In this document: in pieces, positions 52,851 through 63,885 of the stretch
How positions within the stretch are numbered: position 1 is the stretch's first letter
Layout: each line of letters opens with the position of its first letter
Assembly: GCA_013178255.1 (NCBI GenBank)
Contig: JABLWY010000001.1
Coordinates: forward strand, 614,503-678,502
DNA length: 64,000 nt
Origin: Coprothermobacteraceae bacterium
Lineage (GTDB): Bacteria; Coprothermobacterota; Coprothermobacteria; Coprothermobacterales; Coprothermobacteraceae
Reading direction: 5' to 3'
Program-made: the position numbers and the translations under genes
The notes under the pieces: generated by a model
Told to the model about the DNA's origin: nothing
Database searches by the model: none
The model's input: the letters and a program-made list of their open reading frames with translations, nothing else

Positions 52851-53683
52851 GCTTGATCAGCGAGAAAAGAAGACCTTACCATAGGCCCTGCCACAACTAC
52901 GGGTATTCCAGCTTCGACTCCCATCTCTCGAATCAGTTCAAACTCTTCCGGTGTGTAGTACTTGTGTACTTCCCAATGATGTTTGCTAGGTTGTAGATAC
53001 TGGCCCACCGTGACAATGTCAACTCCCACAGATGCCAGCATGGATAACATCGCCTTTATCTCATCCATGGACTCCCCCACGCCGACCATAAAGCCGGACT
53101 TCGTCACAAAGCCTCTATTCTTAAAGAAGGCCAGCATGTGCAGAGACTTATCTAAGTTACCCTGGGGACGCAGTTGACCAAATAGTCGGCCTGCCACTTC
53201 GACGTTGTGCGCAAATACATCTAAGTTATGGGTGACAAAACGCTCCCAGTTCTCCTCTATCCCCTTGAAGTCTGGGACTAGTGCCTCGACCGTGGTATGG
53301 GGGTTGATTTCCTTGACTTTGTCGACTACTGATCTGAAGAAAGCAGCACCTCCGTCAGGAAGGTCGTCGCGCGTAACACTTGTTATTACGGCATAGCGAA
53401 GCCCAAGCCGTTTTACAGCTTCAGCAATTCTTGCAGGTTCTTTGTCGTCCAGGGGTTGTGGGAATCCGGACTGCACATTGCAGTACAGACAATGACGCGT
53501 GCATATGCTCCCCATCGCAAGAAAAGTAGCGGTACCGGCGTTAAAGCAGGTACCTATGTTGGGACATCGGCCTTCGACGCAAATGGTATTGAGGCCCAGG
53601 CCGACTAGTGCTTTTCTGACGCTGGCGGCTGTCTGAGAGTCGCGCAGATTTGTTGTTATCCACGAAGGCTTCTGTGTTTTCAC
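52820..53683 (-). CDS. lipA: Lipoyl synthase
   Basis: A 287-residue radical SAM enzyme that inserts two sulfurs into octanoyl-lipoyl domains. Both clusters are present: the auxiliary CVEGRCPNIGTC and the radical SAM CTRHCLYC, plus the C-terminal RSSF (usually RSSY or RSSFLA). TSVTRDDLPDGGA and PHTTVEALVPDFKG are typical. The GTG start has no ribosome site and lies 7 nt after TAGAAT, so it is a leaderless candidate. Confidence 0.94.
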   Translation of the reverse strand: MKTQKPSWITTNLRDSQTAASVRKALVGLGLNTICVEGRCPNIGTCFNAGTATFLAMGSICTRHCLYCNVQSGFPQPLDDKEPARIAEAVKRLGLRYAVITSVTRDDLPDGGAAFFRSVVDKVKEINPHTTVEALVPDFKGIEENWERFVTHNLDVFAHNVEVAGRLFGQLRPQGNLDKSLHMLAFFKNRGFVTKSGFMVGVGESMDEIKAMLSMLASVGVDIVTVGQYLQPSKHHWEVHKYYTPEEFELIREMGVEAGIPVVVAGPMVRSSFLADQAYKDVEPQSH

Positions 53684-53714
53684 GAGGGTAATTCTACCAT
53701 GCTATAGTATTGGC
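53684..53714. promoter_or_regulatory. 31-bp divergent promoter of lipA and the comFC-like gene
   Basis: Minus strand: TGG-TAGAAT at 53699-53691, 7 nt before the lipA GTG. Plus strand: TGC-TATAGT at 53700-53708, 6 nt before the comFC-like ATG. The two extended -10 elements abut base to base. No Shine-Dalgarno sequence is present on either side. Confidence 0.65.
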
Positions 53715-54275
53715 ATGCTCAATTGCTACAAGTTGTATGCGTCTTATGTTGACAGCGTGAGCCGGCCTGTGCCTATCCCTAGACCTGATCCTGGTTCGGT
53801 TAAAATTGGTCAATTCGATGTCTTCTATCTTTACACCTACAGTCAGGTGCGCGAACTAGTACACAGGTGGAAGTTTGGGGGTGACTCCGCCCTGGGGTTC
53901 AGGCTAGGTCAAACTCTCGGTTCGTTCTACAGAAGTTCGTTGCAGGGCAAGTCAGTATCATACGTTCCAGCCTTTGGCGAGATCTACCCGTGGATGGGTA
54001 ATCACTTGTTCCCGTTCATAGCTGGTGTAAGTGATGCATCGGGATGCCGCATACTTCAGGCCTATACAAAGGTCCGACGCACAGCACCTCAGAAGTTGCT
54101 ATCAAGGTCTGCTAGGCGGCGTAACCTTGAGGGGGCTTTCCTTGGTCTTAGGTCGATAGAGGTTTTGTTGGACCACGTTGCGACTACGGGTGTTACAGCT
54201 CAGACCCTGTATAAGGTGTCTCCGTTCAAGACCATGTTTGTACTAACCAAGGTCGACTTGGAACTCGTCTACTAG
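53715..54275 (+). CDS. ComFC-like phosphoribosyltransferase-fold protein
   Basis: A 186-residue competence-type protein. VRELVHRWKFGGDSALGFRLG, TAPQKLLSRSARRRNLEGAF and VLLDHVATTGVTAQTL match ComFC. It is degenerate in two ways: the N-terminal four-cysteine zinc motif is missing, and the PRPP loop VLLDDVvTTG has His for the second Asp. The RGFNQ motif is also altered. The ATG lies 6 nt after TATAGT with no ribosome site. Probably still helps DNA uptake along with comEA and comEC. Confidence 0.82.
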   Translation: MLNCYKLYASYVDSVSRPVPIPRPDPGSVKIGQFDVFYLYTYSQVRELVHRWKFGGDSALGFRLGQTLGSFYRSSLQGKSVSYVPAFGEIYPWMGNHLFPFIAGVSDASGCRILQAYTKVRRTAPQKLLSRSARRRNLEGAFLGLRSIEVLLDHVATTGVTAQTLYKVSPFKTMFVLTKVDLELVY

Positions 54276-54288
54276 TTCGTTGGCTCGA

Positions 54289-54297
54289 TGTTATAAT
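54289..54297 (+). promoter_or_regulatory. Extended -10 promoter of tRNA-Ser
   Basis: TGT-TATAAT at 54289-54297, 9 nt before the tRNA-Ser 5' end. No -35 at the right distance. Confidence 0.6.
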
Positions 54298-54306
54298 TTC
54301 TTTGAC

Positions 54307-54399
54307 GGAGAGGTGGCCGAGTGGCCGAAGGCACCCGCCTGCTAAGCGGGGGTACGGCGATAAGTCGTACCGAGGGTTCAAATCCCTCCCTCTCCGCCA
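54307..54399 (+). tRNA. tRNA-Ser (anticodon GCT)
   Basis: Acceptor stem GGAGAGG/CCTCTCC, discriminator G and encoded CCA. The anticodon loop CTGCTAA gives GCT (reads AGC/AGT). A long variable arm (GTACGGC...GTCGTAC) confirms a class II serine tRNA. T-arm GAGGG-TTCAAAT-CCCTC. Confidence 0.97.
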
Positions 54400-54413
54400 G
54401 CGGACCCTGGACC

Positions 54414-54442
54414 TTGACAAGCGCCAGTGTCTGGGCTAAAAT
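54414..54442 (+). promoter_or_regulatory. Promoter of tRNA-Val(CAC)
   Basis: TTGACA (54414-54419), 17-bp spacer and TAAAAT (54437-54442), 10 nt before the tRNA. One of the few canonical -35/-10 promoters here. Confidence 0.75.
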
Positions 54443-54452
54443 GTAACTGCGA

Positions 54453-54527
54453 GGGCGGTTAGCTCAGAGGTAGAGCGCTTGTTTCACACACAAGAGGCCA
54501 GAGGTTCGAATCCTCTACCGCCCACCA
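54453..54527 (+). tRNA. tRNA-Val (anticodon CAC)
   Basis: Acceptor GGGCGGT/ACCGCCC with discriminator A and encoded CCA. Anticodon arm CTTGT-TTCACAC-ACAAG gives CAC. T-arm GAGG-TTCGAAT-CCTC is normal. Confidence 0.96.
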
Positions 54528-54532
54528 AAGAA

Positions 54533-54607
54533 GCGGGAGTAGCTCAGCGGTAGAGCGTCTGCTTGCCATGCAGAAGGTCGCGGGTTCGAATCCCGTCTCC
54601 CGCTCCA
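54533..54607 (+). tRNA. tRNA-Gly (anticodon GCC)
   Basis: Acceptor GCGGGAG/CTCCCGC, discriminator T, encoded CCA. Anticodon arm TCTGC-TTGCCAT-GCAGA gives GCC. Five nt after tRNA-Val. Confidence 0.96.
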
Positions 54608-54618
54608 ATCCTCCCAAG

Positions 54619-54693
54619 GCCGGCGTAGCTCAACGGCAGAGCAGCTGATTCGTAATCAGCAGGTTCCCAGTTCGAATCTGGGCGCCGGCTCCA
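54619..54693 (+). tRNA. tRNA-Thr (anticodon CGT)
   Basis: Acceptor GCCGGCG/CGCCGGC, discriminator T, encoded CCA. Anticodon arm GCTGA-TTCGTAA-TCAGC gives CGT. Confidence 0.96.
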
Positions 54694-54710
54694 TGTTGCT
54701 GACGACACCC

Positions 54711-54719
54711 TGTTATAAT
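54711..54719 (+). promoter_or_regulatory. Extended -10 promoter of argS
   Basis: TGT-TATAAT at 54711-54719, 25 nt before the argS ATG; AGGAGTG lies between them. Confidence 0.6.
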
Positions 54720-54744
54720 CTACTCCGTACAGGAGTGTGATTGG

Positions 54745-57937
<3,193 letters not shown>

Positions 57938-57939
57938 TG

Positions 57940-58014
57940 CGGGGCGTAGCGCAGTGGTAGCGCACTCGTTTGGGGTGCGAGTGGTCGGCGGTTCGAGTCC
58001 GCCCGCCCCGACCA
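57940..58014 (+). tRNA. tRNA-Pro (anticodon GGG)
   Basis: Acceptor CGGGGCG/CGCCCCG with discriminator A and encoded CCA. Anticodon arm CTCGT-TTGGGGT-GCGAG gives GGG. T-arm GGCGG-TTCGAGT-CCGCC. It lies 2 nt after pyrG and 24 nt before the aminotransferase start. Confidence 0.96.
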
Positions 58015-58038
58015 TTTACTCCTGGGAGGTGCACGCTT

Positions 58039-59280
58039 ATGACCCCCGAAGAAATCCTCCAGCAGTTTCATGACCACGTCAATCCCGGTTTAGCAGACTT
58101 GCTGCAAATCGGCGGGTTGGCCTCCGTTGACGAATACGCCGAAGGTTGTTATGTATGGAGCAGCGATGGTGAGAAGTACTTGGATGCCGTAGGCGGCTTC
58201 GGCGTGTTTGCCTTGGGCCATCGCCCTCCCGTGGTCATTGATAAGGTGAAGAACATTCTAGATAAGATGCCTTTGGCATCCAAGGTGTTCATTTCATCAG
58301 AGGAGGCGTTGTTGGCCAAACGTTTATCTGAGGCCACAGGCTACAAGTACTTCATGTTTCAGAACTCAGGATCTGAGGCAGTCGAAGCCGCATTGAAGCT
58401 GGCTAGACTAAGTACGGGTAGGACTAAACTCGTAGGCACTTACAATGCCTATCACGGCGTGACCTTTGGGGCACTTTCTGTATCTGGTCGAGACGTGTAT
58501 AAACAACCTTTCGCCCCTTTGCTCCCCGATGTTGTTATCGTGCCTTTCGGTGATCCAGACGCCATGGAAGAAGCGGTGGATGAGAGAACAGCTGCTGTCA
58601 TTCTAGAACCTATCCAGGGTGAAGGTGGCGTGAATGTACCACCCACAGGCTACTTACGACGTGTTAGGGAGATCTGCGATAGAAGAGGGGCTTTGCTCAT
58701 ACTTGATGAGATACAGACTGGCATGGGTAGGACGGGCCGGTTGCTAGCGCAAGATTGGGAAAACGTAAAAGCAGATATTGTCTGCTTGGGGAAGGCATTG
58801 GGTGGTGGAGTGGTTCCTATCGGTGCCATTGGTGGCAACGAAAGGGCATGGTCTGGTTTTATTGAAAATCCGCTCATTCATGAAAGTACCTTTGGTGGTA
58901 ACCCGCTGGCTACAGGAGCTGGTTTGGCCGCAGTCGAAGAAATACTAAACAGGAGACTTTGGGAAAACGCTGCAGTCATGGGCGAAAGACTCATGAAGGG
59001 GCTAACGGACTTGGCAGACAAATACCCTCACCTGATTCGCGAAGTTCGGGGAAAGGGGTTACTCATAGGTATTGAAATGGCCAACGAAGGTTTCGGCTTA
59101 CCCATGATGAGCTTCTTGCTCGAGGAGAAGACGTTAGTGGCGTACACGCTTAACAATCCTAAGGTCATTCGCGTGGAACCACCTTTGATAATGGGGGAGC
59201 CTGAGATGCAGTGGATTTTGAGCGCTTTTGATAAAGCTCTCGCTAAAATGGACGATTTGGCAAAAGAGTTGGAGGTGTGA
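58039..59280 (+). CDS. Class III PLP aminotransferase (putrescine/ornithine-type)
   Basis: A 413-residue fold type I enzyme. NSGSEAVEAALKLAR, YHGVTFGALSVSGRD, PIQGEGGVNVPP, LDEIQTGMGRTG and CLGKALGGGVVPIGA (PLP lysine) are clear, with HESTFGGNPLA near the end. Overall it resembles putrescine aminotransferase and 4-aminobutyrate/acetylornithine transaminases; the exact amine is not determined. ATG 58039 follows GGGAGGTG, right after tRNA-Pro. The decarboxylase downstream in the same segment could supply a polyamine substrate. Confidence 0.85.
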   Translation: MTPEEILQQFHDHVNPGLADLLQIGGLASVDEYAEGCYVWSSDGEKYLDAVGGFGVFALGHRPPVVIDKVKNILDKMPLASKVFISSEEALLAKRLSEATGYKYFMFQNSGSEAVEAALKLARLSTGRTKLVGTYNAYHGVTFGALSVSGRDVYKQPFAPLLPDVVIVPFGDPDAMEEAVDERTAAVILEPIQGEGGVNVPPTGYLRRVREICDRRGALLILDEIQTGMGRTGRLLAQDWENVKADIVCLGKALGGGVVPIGAIGGNERAWSGFIENPLIHESTFGGNPLATGAGLAAVEEILNRRLWENAAVMGERLMKGLTDLADKYPHLIREVRGKGLLIGIEMANEGFGLPMMSFLLEEKTLVAYTLNNPKVIRVEPPLIMGEPEMQWILSAFDKALAKMDDLAKELEV

Positions 59281-59283
59281 TAC

Positions 59284-59718
59284 ATGTTTGTCGAAGAGAG
59301 TATCCTCGTACAATCAGCGCCTGAGAAGGTATACGCCATTGTGAAAGACATGGAAAGGTACCCTGCTTTTGTGCCTTCATTGAAAGAGGTCCTTGTCTTG
59401 GAGCGAGGGGATAACTACACAATTACACGTTGGGTTTCAAAGGTTCAGAACTTCACGTTGCAGTGGACAGAAAAGGACACATTTGATGATGATTCAATGC
59501 GTGTTCACTACGAGTTGATAGAAGGAGCTATGAGGAAGTTTGAGGGGGATTGGTTTATCGAGCCTTCGCCTGATGGCAACACTGTGGTACGGCTTACTGT
59601 TGACTTTGAGCTTGCCATGCCTGCCCTTCGCGACTTCCTAGGGCCTATGGCAAAGAAGATCATGAGGGATTCACTGCGAGCATTGCTTATCGGAGTAAAG
59701 GCTGAGAGTGAGAAGTGA
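59284..59718 (+). CDS. SRPBCC/START-like (Coq10-type) ligand-binding protein
   Basis: A 144-residue helix-grip protein. VEESILVQSAPEKVYAIVKDMERYPAFVPSL at the N-terminus and the late LRDFLGPMAKKIMRDSLRALL helix match the polyketide-cyclase/dehydrase (SRPBCC) group used for hydrophobic ligands. The start is in GGAGGTG. It lies 3 nt after the aminotransferase and overlaps the FAD protein by one base. Ligand unknown. Confidence 0.78.
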   Translation: MFVEESILVQSAPEKVYAIVKDMERYPAFVPSLKEVLVLERGDNYTITRWVSKVQNFTLQWTEKDTFDDDSMRVHYELIEGAMRKFEGDWFIEPSPDGNTVVRLTVDFELAMPALRDFLGPMAKKIMRDSLRALLIGVKAESEK

Positions 59719-61097
59719 TGAGTAGGGTACTCATAGCGGGAGCAGGTCCTGCTGGAATAATGGCAGCTCTGAGGCTCTCTGAGTCACTACCTGGCTCACA
59801 GATAACCATCGTAGAAAAAGGCAAGCCCTTAGAAGACCGGATATGCCCTTTGATCTCGATAGGGCGCTGTGCGAATTGTCGACCTTGCTCTATGGTGAGC
59901 GGTTGGGGTGGCGCTGGAGCTTACAGCGATGGAAAACTTAACGTGACAGGGGCTGTTGGCGGTCTTCTGCCTCAGCTTCTTGGTGAATCGCACTTCGATT
60001 CGCTGGTGCCTACGATCATGGAAATCTTTAGGCAGCATGGGGCTCCAGCGGAAACTGACAACTCTCTAGATAAGCGTGAAGTGGAAGACATGAGAAGAAA
60101 GGCCACGTTACTCGGGATGAAGCTCATCACATTCCCCATCGTTCACTTGGGTACTGACAAAACTAGGTACGTCTTAGGGCGAATGTATGAAACCCTGCTT
60201 AAGCGTGGAGTTCAAGTCCTGTTCGGAAGTTCGCTGATCGACCTAGTGGTCAAGGATGGCCGAGTGATAGGCGGTGTCCTTGAAGATGGGCGGACGATTG
60301 ATGCAGACTTTGTCATACTTGCCGTCGGTAGGAGTGGGGCAGACGACCTTACCCGATGGGTGAAGAAATTAGGCCTCACCTTTGAGACGAATCCTGTGGA
60401 CATTGGGGTGCGCGTAGAGGTCCCTGCAGAGGTGCTGGATCCGTTTACTGAAACGCTGTACGAAGTCAAGCTTGAGTACTATTCGAAAGCGTTCGAAGAT
60501 AGGGTTAGAACGTTCTGCATGAATCCCCACGGCGAAGTTGTGAAGGAGAACCTAGATGACGTTATAACGGTGAACGGGCATTCATACAAGGAGAAACAGC
60601 TCCCCAATACCAATTTTGCGGTTTTGGTTAGCACGCACTTCACCGAACCATTCAAGGACCCAGTAGCCTACGGAAAACATGTAGCTAGGCTTGCTAACTT
60701 GCTTAGTGATGGAATAATCGTTCAGAGGTTAGGCGACTTGGTGTCAGGAAGGCGTTCTACGTGGGAACGCATAAGGCGCAGCCTAGTTCGGCCGTCGTTG
60801 CAGGACGCTGTGCCTGGCGATCTCAACGCCGTGATACCTAGAAGGCAGATGGAAAGCATAGTAGAGTTTCTCATGCTGATGGATAAGTTCGCGCCGGGTG
60901 TTGGGAGCAGAGACACCTTGCTATACGGTGTGGAGGTCAAGTTCTACTCTATGAGGCCAAAGCTTACTAGTTCGCTGGAATCTGAGGTCCAAAACCTTTA
61001 CATGGTCGGTGATGGGGCAGGTATCACAAGGGGGCTTTTCCAGGCGGCTATGTCAGGAGTAGTAGTCGCTGATTCCATAAGGGAGAGGATTCTATGA
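59718..61097 (+). CDS. FAD-dependent dehydrogenase of the COG2509 type
   Basis: A 459-residue flavoprotein. The N-terminal GAGPAGIMAALRL binds FAD, and ICPLISIGRCANCRPCSMVSGWGGAGAYSDGKL is a hallmark cysteine-rich stretch. FVILAVGRSGADD and the C-terminal NLYMVGDGAGITRGLFQAAMSG complete the FAD-binding part. The family is widespread in anaerobes and has no known reaction. ATG 59718 overlaps the previous stop. It overlaps purA by 4 nt. Confidence 0.85.
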   Translation: MSRVLIAGAGPAGIMAALRLSESLPGSQITIVEKGKPLEDRICPLISIGRCANCRPCSMVSGWGGAGAYSDGKLNVTGAVGGLLPQLLGESHFDSLVPTIMEIFRQHGAPAETDNSLDKREVEDMRRKATLLGMKLITFPIVHLGTDKTRYVLGRMYETLLKRGVQVLFGSSLIDLVVKDGRVIGGVLEDGRTIDADFVILAVGRSGADDLTRWVKKLGLTFETNPVDIGVRVEVPAEVLDPFTETLYEVKLEYYSKAFEDRVRTFCMNPHGEVVKENLDDVITVNGHSYKEKQLPNTNFAVLVSTHFTEPFKDPVAYGKHVARLANLLSDGIIVQRLGDLVSGRRSTWERIRRSLVRPSLQDAVPGDLNAVIPRRQMESIVEFLMLMDKFAPGVGSRDTLLYGVEVKFYSMRPKLTSSLESEVQNLYMVGDGAGITRGLFQAAMSGVVVADSIRERIL

Positions 61098-62308
61098 GTG
61101 CTGATTTGATAATCGGCCTGCAGTGGGGTGACGAAGGAAAGGGCAAGGCGGTGGACTATGTATCTCCGAATTACGACATCGTAGTCCGTTACAACGGTGG
61201 AGACAACGCCGGTCACACGGTGGTGCACCGGGGTCGGACCTACAAGTTTCATCTTGTTCCCAGCGGAATACTGCATGGAGCTACAGGGGTTATAGCCACC
61301 GGGGTTGTGGTGAATCCGGACTCCTTGAGGGAGGAGCTCAGTCAAATTGATGGCGGGGCAAAGTTACTAGTCTCCCACCGTTGTCACCTCATACTTCCTT
61401 CATACAGCCTTCTAGATAGGCACTTGGAAGGCCTGCGTGAAGGGAAAGTGGGGACTACAGGTAGAGGTATTGGGCCTGCCTACGGACTCAAGGCTCTACG
61501 CTTTGGACTCAGGGTCGGCGACCTGTTCGAGGCCACGTTGCCGGCTAAGCTCAAAGAGATTAGAAGAATTATTGAGTACTTGGGTGTTGAATGGATTGAA
61601 CCTGATATAGCTGCTTGGCAATCGACTTTGGAACCGCATGTTGGCGATGAAGTGGAGTTTCTGCATAAAGCATGGAATGAAGGTAAGCGCATATTGTTTG
61701 AGGGTGCACAGGGTGTACTTCTTGATTTAGACTTCGGTACGTACCCGTTTGTTACTTCTAGCTACACTTTCTCTGACGGGTTACACCCAGGTTCAGGTTT
61801 CTTTCCAGGGAACCTAGAGTGGATTGTGGGTGTCGCAAAGGCGTACACAACGAGGGTAGGTAACGGGAGCTTCCCGTCAGAGTTAAGTGGTGATCTTGCA
61901 GAGCTGATCAGAACCAAAGGAGCAGAGTTCGGAACGACCACAGGAAGACCTCGAAGGGTGGGTTGGCTGGACTTAGTGGCGCTTCGCTATGCGGTGAAGC
62001 TAAGCCGAACTAACCTAATCTTCCTGACAAAAGTTGACGTCTTGGATGGTCTTGACAGGATTGGTGTGGTTGATGCCTATGACATAGATGGGCAACGCGT
62101 GCAGGAGTGGCATGACTTTGGAGACACGACTCTTTCCAAGGTGAGACCTGTAATCAATTGGCTTGATGGGTGGAGCTACAGCTACAGGTCGGGAGAAATG
62201 CATCCTGCGGTCTTGAGGTTTAAGGCATATATTGAAAATTCGCTGAACGTAAGAGTCGGTTGGATGTCCTTTGGCCCAAGAGATGACGAAACCTTATGCA
62301 TGCTATAA
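61094..62308 (+). CDS. purA: Adenylosuccinate synthetase
   Basis: A 404-residue GTP-dependent enzyme that commits IMP to AMP. IIGLQWGDEGKGKAVDYVS, GGDNAGHTVVH, GTTGRGIGPAYG, GAQGVLLDLDFGTYPFVTSS, TTGRPRRVGWLDLVALR and LTKVDVLDGL are present. It is about 25 residues shorter than usual. Two conserved points are altered: AYEDK reads AYGLK, and the SNTTAGG loop reads SYTFSDG. Its stop lies within the promoter of the next tRNA. Confidence 0.93.
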   Translation: MSADLIIGLQWGDEGKGKAVDYVSPNYDIVVRYNGGDNAGHTVVHRGRTYKFHLVPSGILHGATGVIATGVVVNPDSLREELSQIDGGAKLLVSHRCHLILPSYSLLDRHLEGLREGKVGTTGRGIGPAYGLKALRFGLRVGDLFEATLPAKLKEIRRIIEYLGVEWIEPDIAAWQSTLEPHVGDEVEFLHKAWNEGKRILFEGAQGVLLDLDFGTYPFVTSSYTFSDGLHPGSGFFPGNLEWIVGVAKAYTTRVGNGSFPSELSGDLAELIRTKGAEFGTTTGRPRRVGWLDLVALRYAVKLSRTNLIFLTKVDVLDGLDRIGVVDAYDIDGQRVQEWHDFGDTTLSKVRPVINWLDGWSYSYRSGEMHPAVLRFKAYIENSLNVRVGWMSFGPRDDETLCML

Positions 62309-62309
62309 T
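62301..62309 (+). promoter_or_regulatory. Extended -10 promoter of tRNA-Pro(CGG) and the decarboxylase
   Basis: TGC-TATAAT at 62301-62309; its TAA is also the purA stop codon. The tRNA begins 15 nt later. Confidence 0.6.
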
Positions 62310-62324
62310 TTTCTTGTGTTTTGG

Positions 62325-62401
62325 CGGGGCGTAGCGCAGCCTGGTAGCGCACCTGGTTCGGGACCAGGGAGTCGGCGGTTCAAATCCGCCCGCCCCGACC
62401 A
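62325..62401 (+). tRNA. tRNA-Pro (anticodon CGG)
   Basis: Acceptor CGGGGCG/CGCCCCG with discriminator A and encoded CCA. Anticodon arm CCTGG-TTCGGGA-CCAGG gives CGG. Nearly identical to tRNA-Pro(GGG) outside the anticodon arm and D-loop. The final A of CCA is the first base of an in-frame ATG of the next gene. Confidence 0.96.
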
Positions 62402-62424
62402 TGGTGGGAGGCAAAGGGCAGCTG

Positions 62425-63882
62425 ATGATGGATCAATATAGGACTCCTTATTTTAGTGGGCTTTTGGCGTACATAGCCAAGCATAGGGCGAGCTTTCACA
62501 TGCCGGGTCACAAAAGAGGCCGCGGCATCCACCCCGACTTTAAAGCATTCCTTGGGGAAAACGTTTTCCTATTGGATTTGACTGAAGTGCAGGGCGTGGA
62601 TTACCTGCACAAACCAACGGGGATCTTGCGAGAGGCCATGGACCTCCTCGCAGACGCTTACGGTGCTGACGAATCCTTCTTCCTTATCAACGGAAGCACT
62701 GTGGGCAACCATGCAGCATTGATGGCTGTTGGGGGTCCTAGTAAGCGGATATTGATAGCCCGCAACAGCCACAGGTCCGTGGTGGGTGGGCTCATACTGA
62801 ATGGTTCTGTGCCAGTTTATATGCCAGTACAGGTGGATCCAGAACTGGGTATTACCACTAGCGTCCTTCCAGAGACCCTTGAGCAGTACCTAACTCAGTA
62901 TTCCGTAGACGCTGTATTCGTCACCAATCCTAACTACTACGGCATTTCGGGCGACATAAAGGCGTTGGTGGATGTAGCTCACCGTCACGGCGTTCCAATT
63001 GTAGTAGATGAAGCTCACGGTGCTCACCTGCATTTCCACGAAGATCTTCCTACGTCTGCCGTTGATGCGGGCGCGGACATAGTGGTGCAATCGACCCATA
63101 AGACTCTATCGTCCATGACCCAGAGCAGTTGGATGCACGTGGTGGGCGACTTGGTGGACCGTGAGCAACTAAGGACAGCCCTTAGGACCTTGCAGAGCAG
63201 TTCACCCAACTACGTCCTGTTGGCAAGCCTGGACGTAGCGAGAATGCAAATGGCTACTGAAGGGAGAGAGCTCCTGGAATACGCGTTAGAAGTGGCTCAA
63301 TACTTGAGGGCTTCTATTAACGAGATACCCGGTTTGTACTGCTTTGGTGACGAAAGAATAGGACGATTCGGTATACACGACGTAGACTTAACAAAGATAA
63401 CGATTAACACGCTGGGCATAGGATTGACGGGTTATAGGGTGGAGGAACTACTAAACGATGAATTGGGCGTAGAAGTTGAACTCTCTGATCCAAACAACGT
63501 ATTGGCGTTCGTTACCATAGGAGATGACTACGAGAACGCCGATCGCCTTATCAAAGCCATGTCTGACCTTTCCGAGAGGTATCATGCTCGTCTGCCAAAA
63601 CTAGAGACAGCAGCCGTGCACACATTTCCCGAGTTGCCAGAGGTCGTGATGACACCCAGGGAGGCATTCTTTGCAGAGAGAGAAAGGGTGCCTTTCCGTG
63701 AAGCGGTCGGACGTGTTTCCGCTGAAGCAGTCGTGTTATACCCACCTGGTATCCCAGTCATTGCGCCTGGCGAAAGAGTGACGCCTGAGACTTACGATTA
63801 CATAATGAGACGAAAAGAAGAGGGAGCGGAGGTTCAGGGAGCGGGAGACCCCGAGTTGGAAGTTCTGGAAGTGGTTAAGTGA
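62425..63882 (+). CDS. Orn/Lys/Arg decarboxylase family protein
   Basis: A PLP enzyme of about 485 residues, of the short SpeA/YaaO type. It has SFHMPGHKRGRG, LDLTEVQGVDYLHKPTG, INGSTVGNHAALMA, VFVTNPNYYGISGDI, VVDEAHGAHLHFH and the PLP lysine in STHKTLSSMTQSS. It makes putrescine, cadaverine or agmatine. The C-terminal domain (VVLYPPGIPVIAPGE) is complete. The frame reaches back to ATG 62401, but that A is the tRNA's 3' end. I prefer ATG 62425 (or 62428), 6-9 nt after AAAGGG. Confidence 0.88.
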   Translation: MMDQYRTPYFSGLLAYIAKHRASFHMPGHKRGRGIHPDFKAFLGENVFLLDLTEVQGVDYLHKPTGILREAMDLLADAYGADESFFLINGSTVGNHAALMAVGGPSKRILIARNSHRSVVGGLILNGSVPVYMPVQVDPELGITTSVLPETLEQYLTQYSVDAVFVTNPNYYGISGDIKALVDVAHRHGVPIVVDEAHGAHLHFHEDLPTSAVDAGADIVVQSTHKTLSSMTQSSWMHVVGDLVDREQLRTALRTLQSSSPNYVLLASLDVARMQMATEGRELLEYALEVAQYLRASINEIPGLYCFGDERIGRFGIHDVDLTKITINTLGIGLTGYRVEELLNDELGVEVELSDPNNVLAFVTIGDDYENADRLIKAMSDLSERYHARLPKLETAAVHTFPELPEVVMTPREAFFAERERVPFREAVGRVSAEAVVLYPPGIPVIAPGERVTPETYDYIMRRKEEGAEVQGAGDPELEVLEVVK

Positions 63883-63885
63883 TGC

